Positions 11,902-23,623 are shown, counted from the first letter of the stretch. The stretch is 64,000 nucleotides of DNA from Phialocephala subalpina (GCA_900073065.1 FJOG01000041.1:76983-140982); one strand, 5' to 3'. Made by a program: numbers and translations. The notes: a model not told the origin generated them from the letters alone.

Positions 11902-13754
11902 TCAACGCCCTCCTCCAAAGCGGCTGACCATAATACTTATCCAAGAAATCCAACGCTTCTTGATCCAACTCCCTCCTCCCCTCACCAAATCCGCCGTCAT
12001 TGGATCCTGCACTTTCGTCCTAAACCAAAGTTTATACCCCAGATACGCGACGACGAACACGGGGAAACAAAGCATAGTCTCAAAAAACGTCTCCGCGTTC
12101 GGAGAACCCTCATCCGGAATAACAGACACGTAAAACGTGCAAGCGAAAGTGAAGAGCGTGGATACGAAGAGGAAGATGGATTCGAAGGGCCAGAAACTGT
12201 TTTTGTTGGCGTAGGGGAGGGAGAATGCGGGGTCATTTTGAGCCTTCAGGGCTCTATGCATGCACCAGTTCGTGACTGGGATGACCTGTTCTCTTGTTAG
12301 CACTTTGATTTGATGGTGGTAGGGGAAATGCAGAGACTGACCATCCAAGCAAAGAAGGTCGTAGTAGCTGAGATTGAGGAGAACCAGTTGAAGGCAATCG
12401 CTCCTGTTGTCGAGACACACATGTATGTCATCGCCGTTGCAATCAGGAAACAACTGATGAGTGAGATCATAGGCCGTCCCTTACTGTCAACTCGTCCGAA
12501 GATAGCGGGGAACATGCCCATTCTGCTCATGGCGGTCTGGATTCTCGAAGCAATGAAGATGGACTCTGAACCAATACAACAGAGACAGATGAGCAAGACG
12601 ACGTTGATGATATCGGGCAAGACCTTGATACCTGCATAGCCCATGGCAATGACGAACGGTGAAGCAGCGACGTTGCTGGTATTGAGAAGGAGGGGTTCGT
12701 TGTAAGGAACCAGGACGGAGACTAGAATGCAGGAGGAGCCGAAGATGACGATGATACGAATGAACAGGTTCACGGAGGCGCGGGGCATGTCGTAGCGCGG
12801 CATTTTGGTTTCTCCTGCAGCGATGCCAAGGATTTCTTGGCCACCAGTTGCCCATGAGGCGTAGAGGAAGACACGGGCGACGCCCTGACGAATATTAGCT
12901 TGTCTGAATGTTTAGGATGAGGGGAGGACATACCCTAAAGCCATTGGGAAAGACTGGAAGCTCGCCGTTGTGGTTTGCTCCTCATCCTGTGTGGCCCGTC
13001 GGTCCAGCGCCAGCGACAATAGCGACAGAAGTCAGAAGGACGATGGCCATGGTGACTACCTTCACAGCGCCAGTGCAGAACTCAAACTCGGCAAACCATC
13101 TGTTTGGCATCAGATGAAAGGCATAGACAACAACTGCATGAGAGTTTAGGAATTTCCTTCTCTGAGGTTGGGTATCAAATTTCTTACCAAGGTAAATTGT
13201 CATCAAAGCAGCTGCTGGAACCTCTGTTGTCCAGTAGCTGATGATCACTGGGAATACAGCTCCTTCGGCAGCAACGACCGTCAAAGCTCCGAACCATTCA
13301 CAGAATCCAATTGCAAACCCTAGAGACGGATCAACAAACCGGGCCGCATGATCAATGAACGAACCCGAGGTCGGGAAGAGACAGACGGCTTCACCCATGA
13401 CCGTGAGCATAGTCAAAGCCATGACACAAATCAGCGGGTACCCAATTAGGATGCCCGGTGCACCACCAACTTGCAACGCCTGTCAAACATATCAGCTTCA
13501 AATTTCCGTGTAGGAGATTCTCCCAGACTCACAGCGCCGAGACTGATAAAAACACCACTTCCAATGTTCCCCGCCAACGCAATCATCTGGACATGCCTCG
13601 CCTTGAACTTCCGAACCAACTGTCCCGAATTCGCCGCCGCAGCCGACTCATTGACATATTCCCGAACCGGTCCAATATTGCCAACGCCATTCTCGACCGA
13701 GCTCGTCGGTACACTGGTCGCTTTCACCGAAGTTGTTTTCTCCAAGTCCGCCAT
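11902..13754 (-). pseudogene. Amino-acid permease (APC/AAP family) with an in-frame TGA at codon 222
   Basis: Plasma-membrane amino-acid:H+ symporter family. Exons 13533-13754, 13188-13479, 12934-13133, 12342-12884 and 11902-12285 all join in phase (547 codons). They give the family start (KARHVQMIALAGNIGSGVFI), the motif EWFGALTVVAAE, ASWATGGQEILGIAAGE in helix 6, and a normal C-terminus. All introns are 49-56 nt with good borders. However, a TGA at 12982-12984 lies in frame within exon 3, between GPTGHTG and GANHNGELPVFPNGF, both typical of intact relatives. No GT/AG pair removes it without losing conserved residues. The locus is therefore either a very young pseudogene (truncation at 221 residues), a readthrough gene or a sequence error. 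Everything else is intact, which argues for a single recent event. Confidence 0.8.
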
Positions 13755-14393
13755 CTTTTGAAATGACAAATGTCAATTGATCATTCATTCGATGGTTTCT
13801 TTTTCCAAGTGGATTTGCAGGAGACGGCGCTGTCATATATCAGACCACATTGCTGGAAATCCCGATGTTGTGGAATGAGGCGTGGATAGCTTCGTGCTGC
13901 GTATCTGCGTATCTTGTTTTCTCGGCGATATGAGATTTGGAGATGGCGGGTTGGCGCCGAAGTGCTGGGATTCCCCATGAAGCGGTGTTGAGATAAGCTG
14001 TATGAAAGTGGATAAGGGGTAGCTCGGTAAGCTTTAGGGGTCCACTGACCCCTTATCTTGCTACCCCATCTTTGGGCTACGCCGCTTAGATAGAAAAGCT
14101 GGAGAGTGGGATGCGGATGTGAGGCATTTCAAACGCCGAGTCAGTGATTGCGGTCTGTGATACCGAAACTCAATCAATGAGGGGTAGCTCGTGGAGTCTT
14201 TCCCATGGAGACCGAGCGGTCTCGAATCATAGGGAATGCGTGAATGAGAGTGTTCGGCGGGTAGGAATCTCAAGGACGCGCCGAAGAAGGTAAACATTTT
14301 TCGCCTTTCAAGTACGAATCCGTAAGATCCATCTCCTCTGTTCCTGTTGATCGTGAACAATACTCGTCTTGTGTGACATTCCAAAATTTCAAA
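13755..14393. other. Divergent intergenic region (permease / monooxygenase)
   Basis: About 640 bp between the permease and monooxygenase start regions, presumably a shared promoter. I searched here for an upstream coding exon for the monooxygenase. None of the GT donors at 14322 or 14353 gives an open frame back to an ATG. Confidence 0.5.
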
Positions 14394-16240
14394 ATGGTGA
14401 TCAACAGCCCATGGTCCCCCGCGAGAGCCATCCAGGCCAGATGAGGGCGTCTTCATCCCAGATGCTAAAGGCTACGTCGTCGATGAACACATCTTCGGAG
14501 AGCCACGCCAGTTGCGCATCATAACCCTCGGAGCAGGCGCATCGGGCCTGAATGTCGCTCGGCAGATCGAAAAGCACATGGAAGCTGTTGATCTGCAGAT
14601 CTATGAGAAGAATTCAGACGTAGGCGGCACATGGCTTGAGAATAGATATCCAGGCTGTGCTTGCGACATTCCATCCCACAGTTACCAATACACGTGGGCT
14701 CCAAATCCCAATTGGAAGAAATTGTAAGCCCCGTCTAGCCAAGCTTAGTGAAGTGAAGCTCATTGAAATACCACAGCTATTCCCCAGGTCCTGAGATCCT
14801 CGAGTACTTTCAAGACATAGCAGAGAAATACGATCTGCGAAGATACATCAAGTTCCGCCACCAAATTATCTCTGCAATCTGGGACGAAGAAGCCGGAATC
14901 TGGAACATACGGGTAAAGAATCTCGAGACCGGAGAAGAAATCGAAGATTGGTGTCATTTCTTCATTAACGCTTCTGGATTCCTCAACAATTGGAAATGGC
15001 CAGAAATAAAAGGACTCGACACCTTCAAAGGCGACATAAAGCACAGCGCAGCCTGGAACCCCGAAACCGACCTCTCAAACAAAACAGTAGCAGTGATCGG
15101 AAGTGGAAGCTCAGCAATCCAAATCGTGCCTTCAATCCAACCAGAAGTAAAGCATCTGACGACCTTCGTTCGGAGTCCGACCTGGGTCACAGCAGGATTT
15201 GCACAGAGTAAAGCAGGGCCCGGAGGAACGAATTTCGAATTTTCTATCGAACAGAAAGATGAGTTTGCAAAGGATCCGGAGAAGTATTTGGCATATCGAA
15301 AAGATGTTGAGAAGGAGATGTGTAGTCGATTTCGGATGCTGCATAAGGATACGCCTGAACAGAAGGCTGCTGTTGAGTTCTCGACGAGTGACATGAAGTC
15401 GAAGTTGGGACCCAATAACCCGCTGGCCGACTTCATCATTCCCAAGTTTGCTGTTGGATGTCGAAGACCCACGCCAGGGAATGGGTACTTGGAGTCTCTC
15501 ACGAAGGAGAATGTTCGAGTTATCACCGATGAGATCGCAGAGGTTGTGCCAGAAGGCCTTGTTCTCAATACTGGAGAGACGCTGAAAGTTGATGTCTTGA
15601 TTTGCGCCACTGGGTTCGACCTGTCGTTCTGCCCGCGTTTCCCCGTCATTGGTCGAAATGGCGCGAATCTTGCCGAACAGTGGAAGGAGAGAGCAACTGC
15701 GTATTTGTCCATGGCCCCAGAGAACATGCCGAACTATTTTAGTGAGTCCGCGTCGACAATTATTGATCTTTGAGCAAAACAGTACTGACATGCACAGTGT
15801 TCACTGGTCCCAATTCCCCTGTCAGCCATGGCTCCGCAATCCCAATCATCGAACACACAACAAAATACATCCTCAAAATGCTCTACAAATGCCAAACCGA
15901 ATCCATCAAAGCCATCTGTCCTTCACCCTCCGCGATCCGCGAATACAAAACCCATGCCGACGTCTTCCTAACCCGTACTGCATGGTCCACCAAATGTCGT
16001 TCGTGGTTTAAGAACGGGAAGATCGATGGTCCAGTCGTGGCGTTGTATCCTGGGAGTAGGATCCATTGGTTTCATATGATGACGAATCCGAGGTATGAGG
16101 ATTGGGAGTGGACGAGGTTGAATCCATTGAATAGGTTTGCGTATTTGGGGAATGGGTTTAGTGTGAGGGAGGGGGCGGGGAGGGATCTCACTTGGTATTT
16201 TGATGATCCTGATGTGGGGTATGAGGGGTTGTTGTATTAA
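14394..16240 (+). CDS. Baeyer-Villiger-type FAD monooxygenase; 5' end apparently frameshifted
   Basis: NADPH/FAD class B monooxygenase that would insert oxygen next to a ketone. Exons end at 14723, then 14777-15741 and 15798-16240 (introns 53 and 56 nt). Signatures are GAGASG (FAD Rossmann), the BVMO fingerprint FKGDIKHSAAWN (F-x-G-x3-H-x3-W), and GSGSSA (second Rossmann). The C-terminal domain reads to YEGLLY. The problem is the start: the reading frame is open upstream to 14401 but contains no ATG before the FAD motif and is closed by TGA at 14398. The natural ATG (14394) lies in another frame and joins the coding frame if one C is removed from the C5 run at 14416-14420. That gives 578 residues. 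Either the gene is mutated, or the base is wrong, or a 5' exon is unseen. It ends tail to tail, 63 bp from the Zn2Cys6 gene. Confidence 0.85.
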
Positions 16241-16303
16241 TAATTGCATCTGATTCTTGTTGATTGAAGATCTTGAATTAGATTGTGATTCATGTGATCA
16301 TGG

Positions 16304-18582
16304 TCAACCCCAGAATCCATCCGGAAATGATCCTGAGAGTCCAGGCTCTTGCCAGTATATCTCTCGCCATTCGTTGTCGAGATTCATGAGATCCGCCGAG
16401 TTCACGGCGAAGTCTTCTGGGCTGGTGTCAGTTTGTGGCAAGATCCCATTCCAGTCTTGTGCAATTCCTGGCGGATTCTGAATCATGGCTGTCGTATTGT
16501 CTCTCGCAGCATCTGCAGCAGCGGCAAGCATGTCTAGGTCTGTTCTTCCATTTGATGTCCATGTCTCATCACGTGCCGTAGCACTGCTAGATTCTGGAGC
16601 AGGTTCTTTCCCTTTTTGAAGGCTGGTATTCTGCGTTTGATCTTGCTCTCCACTGGCTTTGCCCAACCTAATTCCATGTTGAACGTGCGAACTCTCTTCG
16701 AAAAATCGTAAAATAGATTCGGCGTTGATCCAGTATTCTGCCAACTTTCTCAATGAGAGTAGGGTAGAGTCAAAGCGACGAAGAGCGTTGATTGCTAAGA
16801 CTGGGTTTGAAAACCTCAATTCAACACTGACTTGAATCATGGCCGTGAATAGAGCATTGATGTCGGAGATCCAGAGGTACTTAATGCGATCCTTCTGTCT
16901 CAAGTCTTCGAAGATGCTCGCAACTGCAATTGCAGCTGAACTGCATATATCGGAGTCATTTCGTCCAACGTCTTCGGATCGTTGCGACGCTCGAGGATGG
17001 GGTCGATGGAGGAGAATCAAGAAGTTATTGTAGGTCAGATGCAGAGAGGAAGCCCAAAGACTCATATCAGAGGTGACCATCTGAAGATGTGAAGGTAGCA
17101 TGAGACACCAAATTGCCAGTGCTTCATCTCCGTTCCCCAACGCGGCCTTGCGGTCTTCTGGACTCACACGAAGGCCAAATCTTTCTTTGACGATCTTCGA
17201 TATCAGAAGGCAAAGCTCGGTATGCTTCTTGACATAGTCGATCTGAACATTGGGGCCGCAGCCCTCGAAATCAGAGTCGCTCAGGGACTGCACGTCACAT
17301 TCATCAAGATTGCTGTAATCACCATCAATCTTAGACGACGATTAGGAGCATGAGATACTCACATAGCTTGTGGACGTCCGTATGAAAGTGACACCGTCAC
17401 GTCGAACTGCACTAGGATCCACCACGTGCGTCTCCATGTCCTCATGTCATGGTGGATGAGGGTGCTCGACCCCGCATCACGATGCATGCCCAAACCCATT
17501 GCAATGCGAGCAGCAACGCCCACCCAATGCCATGCATTGGCAGCAATGTCTTCAGCTCCGTCGGAGTGCCACCTCCCACAAGTTAGCACTATAAAAGCTG
17601 AAAAAATAGGTAGCAATTCTCGGGTTGGCGGTTGTCTCAAGTGTCACATCTATCTGCAATTCCGTTTGCAGCTCCTAAGACAACCCCAACCCTGGGAGTT
17701 TTCATAGAAAAAGTAGCATTTTGGGTGAGAATAAGTGGCTTACGTGAGTAGCAGTGCTGCTTGCACAACCACATCCCGATTTCTCTCCAGTCTGGCATCA
17801 AAAAGCATCTTTGCTCTTCGAAAGAAGGTGGCCTTCAAGACATCACGATCTGGCCGTTCTCGTAGCACGTGAGCTCCTACCAAGAGAATGGCTTGAAGGA
17901 CGAGCAGCGAAGGAGGATCCGCCGGGTTTCGACCTCTGTACTGTCCCATGAAAATGTCCTCGTCCACAATCGGGCAGCCTGGGTTGATGTGAGTGAAATA
18001 CGCCTCGACAAGCTCGTCCGCAAGAGCTTGGTCTGGGAGAATAAAGGCTTCACGAGGCATCCGATCCGGTTCATGGGTGATGTATTGACGAGCAATCTCA
18101 TCGCTGGGGAAATGGTAGACTGTTTCATTTTCGCCGCCATCTAGCTGGCGGACTAGGAAGTTGATGTTAGAGACATCTTTGCCAACATATGTGATCCTGA
18201 CTCCTCGTTGGATTGATCGATGTCCAATGTCCTTCTGGCTGATGAACTCGACCAGATGGCGCCTTCCGGAGTCATCCTTTGGTGTTGAGCTTGCAGTACC
18301 GGTATCTTGAGAGGACCCAGTAGATAGAGAAGTGCTCGTCAAAGCTCTATCAAAAAGTTGGCCTTGAGATGCATTGGCGGGGTTGTGAGACTTTCGTCGG
18401 ATTGGCACTGGATTGTCCGAAGATCGTATGATGATACGTCTTTTCTTCTCGTGGATACGACAATTGGCTCGCTGAGAGTTGATACATGTCGAACAAGGAA
18501 ATCCTCTTTTGTGGGCATCACATCGCACCTTCCGGTCGTGACAGTTGCTACACGCGGCTCTGCCTTCTTCGGTGAGCCTCAT
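16304..18582 (-). CDS. Zn2Cys6 transcription factor with fungal-specific middle domain
   Basis: Nuclear regulator of 685 residues. Exons 17744-18582, 17363-17572 and 16304-17312; introns of 171 and 50 nt, the first with CTAAC branch. Residues 10-42 form the zinc cluster C-x2-C-x6-C-x8-C-x2-C-x7-C with HDRKVR between cysteines 2 and 3. The middle homology region follows (NPGCPIVDEDIF, AWHWVGVAARIAMGLGMHR, RRTWWILVQFDVTVSLSYGRP), spanning both introns. The C-terminus is rich in S, T and N. It lies between the monooxygenase (convergent) and the class III aminotransferase (divergent, 752 bp). A local regulatory role over those genes is likely by position but is not shown. Confidence 0.92.
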
Positions 18583-19334
18583 CCCCAGTTTTTAGAAGCG
18601 CTGACTTACTCGGCTTGTGTCTTTGGGTTGAGCCATGACGGCCAGAGCTCGTACTGTCTGTCAATGAAGCCATTCTAATCAATTCTGACATCCGTTTGCC
18701 GTGAAGTGGGTGGAATTGCGTTGAGAATGGCCTGTTCCTCTACACCAAACGCCGAAATCCCACTCTTGCACAGGCTGAGTCCGATCCAAGCTTCATCGCT
18801 GAAACCCCAGCCACTCGCTACTTCGCAAGCCGGCATCATGCTATACTACCCCTATACGCTATCGCCGCAGCGCTCAGAATACTGGTCGATTGGTTGTGCT
18901 TCCAGTTCGGCGATTTGTGCTGTTGTCTGGAGGAGGTTGAGAAATCGCGGTGTCTTGTGCTACAATTTGCCACCTGAAACGCGGTCTTCCAACGGGTCAA
19001 AAGTGCCGACCGACGTCGACGATGACTTGATTCTACCAACCTCATCGCAATAAATCACCATAACGTGAATATGGCATCAGAATGCTCTTTTTGGCGGTCT
19101 TCTAGTCCATTGGGATTACGGCAGGACGGTGTAGAGAAGTTGTGAGCTGGCCGACGGCGAAGCACAGCCAATCACGCTTCCAAATCGCCGTGCTCTAGTG
19201 ATCATCCACGTTTGAACAATTCCACGATGTATATACACAACATTCCCAACCAAGAGTTTTGTTTTCTTCTCAGCTTCTTCAAGTTTTAATTTATTTTCTA
19301 GCCTTTTATCAGATTTGTCCTTCCGGGTATCAAG
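18583..19334. promoter_or_regulatory. Bidirectional promoter region (Zn2Cys6 regulator / aminotransferase)
   Basis: 752 bp between two divergent start codons. I see no gene: the 115-codon open frame at 18706-19053 lacks any domain. A CT- and T-rich tract just upstream of 19335 is typical of fungal core promoters. Confidence 0.5.
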
Positions 19335-20755
19335 ATGCCGAAAGCAGACTCACCACCCCCGTCTACCCCAGCCGTCGCTGAACTAGGCTTGACTGTCAAA
19401 GGACAAGTTCAGTCCTCATCTGATCTTAATGCAGCTGTGACAGCAGCGAAGCAAAGATTTGTTGGAAGAAATCCTAATTCTGCGAAGCTTTTTGAAGAAG
19501 CTACCGAGTATCTCCCTGGAGGTAACACCAGAACCCTTTTATACTCTGCTCCATTTCCAATATGCATGAAGAAAGGAGAGCATTACCAAGTCTTCGATGA
19601 AGATGGACACGCGTAGGTCTCCAATTGCCGCTTCCAACCCTCATTTCTGACAGCTTCAGATACACCGACTTTGTGGGCGAGCTCACAGCTGCACTCTACG
19701 GACACTCCCATCCTCTCATTCAAGAATCCCTCATCAACACGATAAACAACGTCGGACTTAATCTTGGCTCCACCATCGCCCAAGAAGCAAAACACGCCAA
19801 ACTGATCTGCGAACGTTTCTCTCTCTCCAAAGTCCGCTTCTGCAACTCCGGAACAGAAGCCAATCTCCACGCCCTCGCCGGCGCCCGCCACTACACAGGG
19901 AAACGCAAGACCGTCGTCTTCAGCGGTGGCTACCACGGCGCTGTGCTCGGGTTCTGGGACGGAGTCCAAGATAATGGTGTTGATAAACATGAATGGGTTA
20001 TTGGACGATATAACGATGTCGAAGGGGCCAAGAAGCTCATTGAGCAGGATGACATTGCTGCTGTGTTGGTGGAAGGTATGCAAGGTGCTGGTGGTTGTAT
20101 CTTGGGTACGAATGAATTCTTGATGCAGATTCAGGAGAGTGCGAAGAAGGTTGGTGCGGTGTTTATTTTGGATGAGGTTATGACGAGTAGACTTGGACCT
20201 GGTGGGTTGCAGGCTATTGACGGATTGAAGCCGGATTTGACGACGTTTGGGAAGTACCTTGGTGGTGGGTTGGCGTTTGGTGCTTTCGGTGGGAGGGTGG
20301 ATATCATGGCTGTTTATGATCCGAGGTCGCCAAATTCTCTTGCACACTCGGGGACGTTCAATAATAACACGTTGGCGATGAATGCGGGCTTCGTCGGGCT
20401 GTCTGAGATTTGGAAGCCGGAGGTTGCGGTTGAGTTCAATAAGGTCGGTGATGCTTTCAGGGCAAGCCTTCAGGAGGTCACTAGGGGCACCAAGATGAGT
20501 GTCACAGGCAGGGGAGCGTTGAATGCTATCCACTTTTCGGGAAACGGTACAACAGAGATCTCTTGCAGAGAGGCCGTTGATGAGGATTGGGGATTGAAGG
20601 ATTTGTTTTACATGGAGATGATGGAGGGTGGCTTCTGGATCACCAGGAGGGGTAGCATTGCTCTCATTCTGGGAACGCCTCAGAGTGAATTAGACCGATT
20701 TGTCTCTGTTGTTGAGAAGTTCTTGGAGAGGCACAGGACCTTGGTGTCTTTGTAG
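19335..20755 (+). CDS. Class III PLP aminotransferase, glutamate-1-semialdehyde aminomutase-like
   Basis: Pyridoxal-phosphate enzyme moving an amino group on a small substrate. Exons 19335-19612 and 19660-20755 (47-nt intron, GTAGGT..TTCAG) give 457 residues. Signatures are PGGNTR near residue 63, the cofactor-phosphate motif CNSGTEAN, FSGGYHG, LDEVMTSR with the PLP-nitrogen aspartate, and the Schiff-base lysine K291 in TTFGKYLGGG. The layout matches the GSA-aminomutase branch. Fungi do not make tetrapyrroles by the C5 route, so the true substrate is probably another amino ketone or amino acid. It is divergent from the Zn2Cys6 regulator and near the monooxygenase and the permease, suggesting a shared nitrogen-containing substrate. 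Confidence 0.9.
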
Positions 20756-21182
20756 GTTAATGACTAGCTTCTCCGTGTCCAAATTGAAGTCTTGGTTGGC
20801 AATCTATGTTGATCCTCCAAGTTTTCACATTCACTCAATCTTCAAAGAAGGGCTAGGCCAATTGAGGTTGATGCAGGAAGCTAGTGGGCTCGGAGGAGTT
20901 ATCCGGCGATCGTAAGATGTGCAACAAAAGTCTGTCGGTGTCCCAAATCGGTTGGGACATTGATGCACAAAGTGAATCCTCCTCACCTCCTCACCTTCAC
21001 AGACAAGCTAGGCCAAAAGAAGTCAAGGTTGAAGCTTTAGAGTTCCCGGATCATGGCTCGCAAGGCGGAGACGTGCAACGAAAGTTTGTCAATGTCCTAC
21101 CTTGTTAGAGGGGTTTCAACTACCACCGAAACCAATGGCTACGTCACATGTTGTTTTTCTTTCAACGCAAAGTCTTCATTGA
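20756..21182. other. Intergenic, convergent genes
   Basis: Region between two converging genes. It contains the degenerate duplication listed separately and no coding frame I can support. Confidence 0.5.
20845..21105. repeat. Degenerate tandem duplication, offset about 155 bp
   Basis: Matching landmarks recur at a constant offset: ctaggccaa near 20852 and 21007, then gatgtgcaacaaaagtctgt at 20916 against gacgtgcaacgaaagtttgt at 21070. Many of the differences are transitions. The units are diverged and non-coding. Confidence 0.6.
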
Positions 21183-21890
21183 TCAAACAACTTTCTTTCC
21201 CTCCCCATCCCACACCTCAAACCCCTCGACCCCAATCTCCAAGTTCTTTCCCTTAGCTTCATCAAAAGGATCCGGCCTCGCCCCATACACGCCAACCAGC
21301 ACCTCCGTCACACCTCTTCTCTCTTCCTCCAAGAAAACCCATGGTACTTTCCTCACTAATCTCCTCTCCTTTCCTTCGCTTAGAACATAAATCATCAACG
21401 CATCACCCATCCTTTCCATCTCCAAAGTCAACCTATATTCTCCAAGTGGTGAGGGTGGAGAGAGTTCAAAAAGACTCCAATCACTCCACTTCTCCCTGAC
21501 AACGATGCTCCCCCAAGCTTTGCCTTCCCAAACTTCGATGCCCGCTTTGATCCACCTTGGATGAGCCTCTTTCTTCATTTTCTTCATATCCTCAACTTCA
21601 ATTCCTGCTTCAGGCAAAACGAAGACTATTCCTCCTTGATCGAATTTCAGAGTCGGATTTGGTGCAGTAGGCGAGTTTGGGAGGCCAAACGTGAATGGGA
21701 CGGAGATAGTGGCTTTCGAGGAGGTGAATGAGAGGAGGGGAAGTGTTGTGTAAAGAATTGGTGCTGAGAAGTGGTAACCGTGAGTTGGAGATGCGAAGAT
21801 GTCGGTTTGGGGAGGGGTGAGTATTGTGAAGCTTTTTGAAATGGATTCTTGCCCTTTGAGGGTGTTGAGGGTGCGAATAGGGGAAGACAT
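21183..21890 (-). CDS. DUF1349-type protein (concanavalin-like fold)
   Basis: Single-exon gene of 235 residues with no signal peptide or membrane segment, so probably cytoplasmic. The pattern FTILTPPQTDIFASP, YHFSAPILY, GGIVFVLPE.., RWIKAGIEVWEGKAWGSIVV and VGVYGARPDPF.. near the end follows the DUF1349 family. Members are small beta-sandwich proteins with some similarity to laminarinase-like lectin folds, and their biochemical role is unknown. It converges on the aminotransferase and diverges from the DUF3445 gene. Confidence 0.7.
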   Translation of the reverse strand: MSSPIRTLNTLKGQESISKSFTILTPPQTDIFASPTHGYHFSAPILYTTLPLLSFTSSKATISVPFTFGLPNSPTAPNPTLKFDQGGIVFVLPEAGIEVEDMKKMKKEAHPRWIKAGIEVWEGKAWGSIVVREKWSDWSLFELSPPSPLGEYRLTLEMERMGDALMIYVLSEGKERRLVRKVPWVFLEEERRGVTEVLVGVYGARPDPFDEAKGKNLEIGVEGFEVWDGEGKKVV

Positions 21891-22386
21891 CTTGGCACGT
21901 GACCTATGAGGAGGAAATTTTGGCAGGGAATTTCTAGCTGAAATGAATTAGGAGAGCTCAATCATGGAAGCGCTATTAGTTGAGATGATCTTAGAGCGTA
22001 CATCCTCGTGACCAAACAATTCGGGATTCTGTGAGCGAATGCCGACTTTCACATCGGCATGACCCGACACTTCACAATATCAGCGCTCTCATCCCACTTG
22101 TGCTATCACAACTGGTTCCAGAGATAGCGTTGATGATAGGGATATCTTGCATGAAGATAGATAGTCCACCACCATCGCCGAAACGCCGAAATCTGCAAGT
22201 GATCGCAGAAGTGGGATCCCCTCGTTCCGGCCAATCACAGCGAAGAGTGCGACTCCCCTCACGAACCATCATCTCGTCGTAAGCGGGGATGCAATTGTTT
22301 CCACATTTGACAAAATTTGAAAATGAAGAAACGATCACGATATATCGGGCAGAATGGATTGTTTTGGTTCTCGATAGCATCCGGAA
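21891..22386. other. Intergenic, divergent promoters
   Basis: 496 bp between divergent start codons. I see nothing beyond the expected promoter sequences. Confidence 0.5.
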
Positions 22387-23623
22387 ATGAATGCATCAAG
22401 TGAGGCCACCCAGCTTTGGGAGCTCGACTATTGGCCCTTGACGTATCTTGCTCTTCCGACTACTTTGGCACTTCTCTTTCTGTACTTTCGAGAGCCTTTA
22501 ATTCAAAAATCTAAAGTCGTTCTCGCTACTTCGAGAGCGAGCATCAACGACGAAAGCTCTTTCGAACCTATGGGCATTGTTGAGCCCTTCGCGTTCAAAC
22601 ATAGCTGGGAGACAGAAGAGCCTCGAAAGATCTACAAGTTCAGTCCTAAATATTTTTCGACCATGGGTATATCCTCCTTTTCAGGACTGAAACTATAGTT
22701 ACTAACAAAGTTAAGGCCTGACAAACACCAACATAAACTTCATCACCCAAATTGACAAGCAATTCCCCGAACGACTCATCGAGCGCCAAAGGATCCTCGA
22801 CACGCACCCCAACGCCCTGAAATGTCTCCCCACAGCTGTCCCCATGGTCAAAGAACTATACACGTACCTGATAACACACTACCTCCCACGGAGATACCCC
22901 TCCATCTTCGCCCTCCACTCAAACTCCCTCTTGAACAAGGTCACCAACAAACACTTGCCGTTGACTCCGCCAACAGACCCGATCGAAGCGCTCCAACTCA
23001 TAGCAGTCAACATCGATGAAGATTTTCTGATGCTATTACCGGCTCCAGATGGAGACGGCTACTCGTTGCAAAGTTTCGTGTGGTGCTACCCTGTTGGTTT
23101 TGATGCCGGGTCAAAGTTGGGGTTGAAGTTGAGAGAGGCACACAAGCCGGTTCCGGAGTATAAGGAGAAGTTGCAGGGGAGTATGGATAGGTATTTTGGA
23201 GGTTTGAAGGTTGGGAGGGTGGTTTATCGTGTCAATGTAAGCCATTGTCCTTTCCTTGAAGTGAACCGAGAAAAGATCTGACCAAAGCAACAGTGGGCAA
23301 TAGCAACCAACGCCTCCCTCTGCGAGGACGGCGAATACCACCTCTACGAAGGCCAAGAAATCTCCACAGAGACCGACATCGATATCTCAAACTGTTGGGT
23401 GAGATGCGAGCTGCAAACTCTATTCGCGCTTCCGAAGACTGGAGGAAGGATATTGTCGGTACATTTGTATCTGTATCCGTTGCAGCAGATCAAAGATGAG
23501 GGGTTGGGAAGGGAGTTGATCGAGGCAATTGATGGGTTGAAGTTGGGGAATGCGCCGGCGTTTTGGAGGTATAAGAGAGCGCCGTTGTGGCAAGAGAAGG
23601 TGAAGGAGTTTCTGAGGAGCTAG
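22387..23623 (+). CDS. DUF3445 protein, heme-dependent oxidative N-demethylase-like
   Basis: Exons 22387-22666, 22716-23236 and 23294-23623 give 376 residues. An N-terminal membrane segment (about 18-35, LTYLALPTTLALLFLYF) precedes the domain. The DUF3445 signature is visible: LTNTNINFITQID, then NIDEDFLMLLP, SFVWCYPVGFD, NWAIATNASLCEDGE across intron 2, VRCELQTLFALPKTGGRILS and FWRYKRAPLWQEKV near the end. Bacterial relatives are reported as heme-dependent N-demethylases acting on dimethylamine-type substrates. Fungal members carry the extra N-terminal anchor. The exact fungal substrate is not established, so the function is inferred from family membership. Confidence 0.82.

Noticed and set aside
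14322..14407. Possible 5' exon of the monooxygenase using donors at 14322 or 14353 and the acceptor at 14407
   Set aside because: Both frames meet a stop (TAA at 14291, TAG at 14262) before any ATG.
14954..15727. Long minus-strand frames under the monooxygenase (257 and 219 codons)
   Set aside because: Antisense shadows of the conserved FAD enzyme frame.
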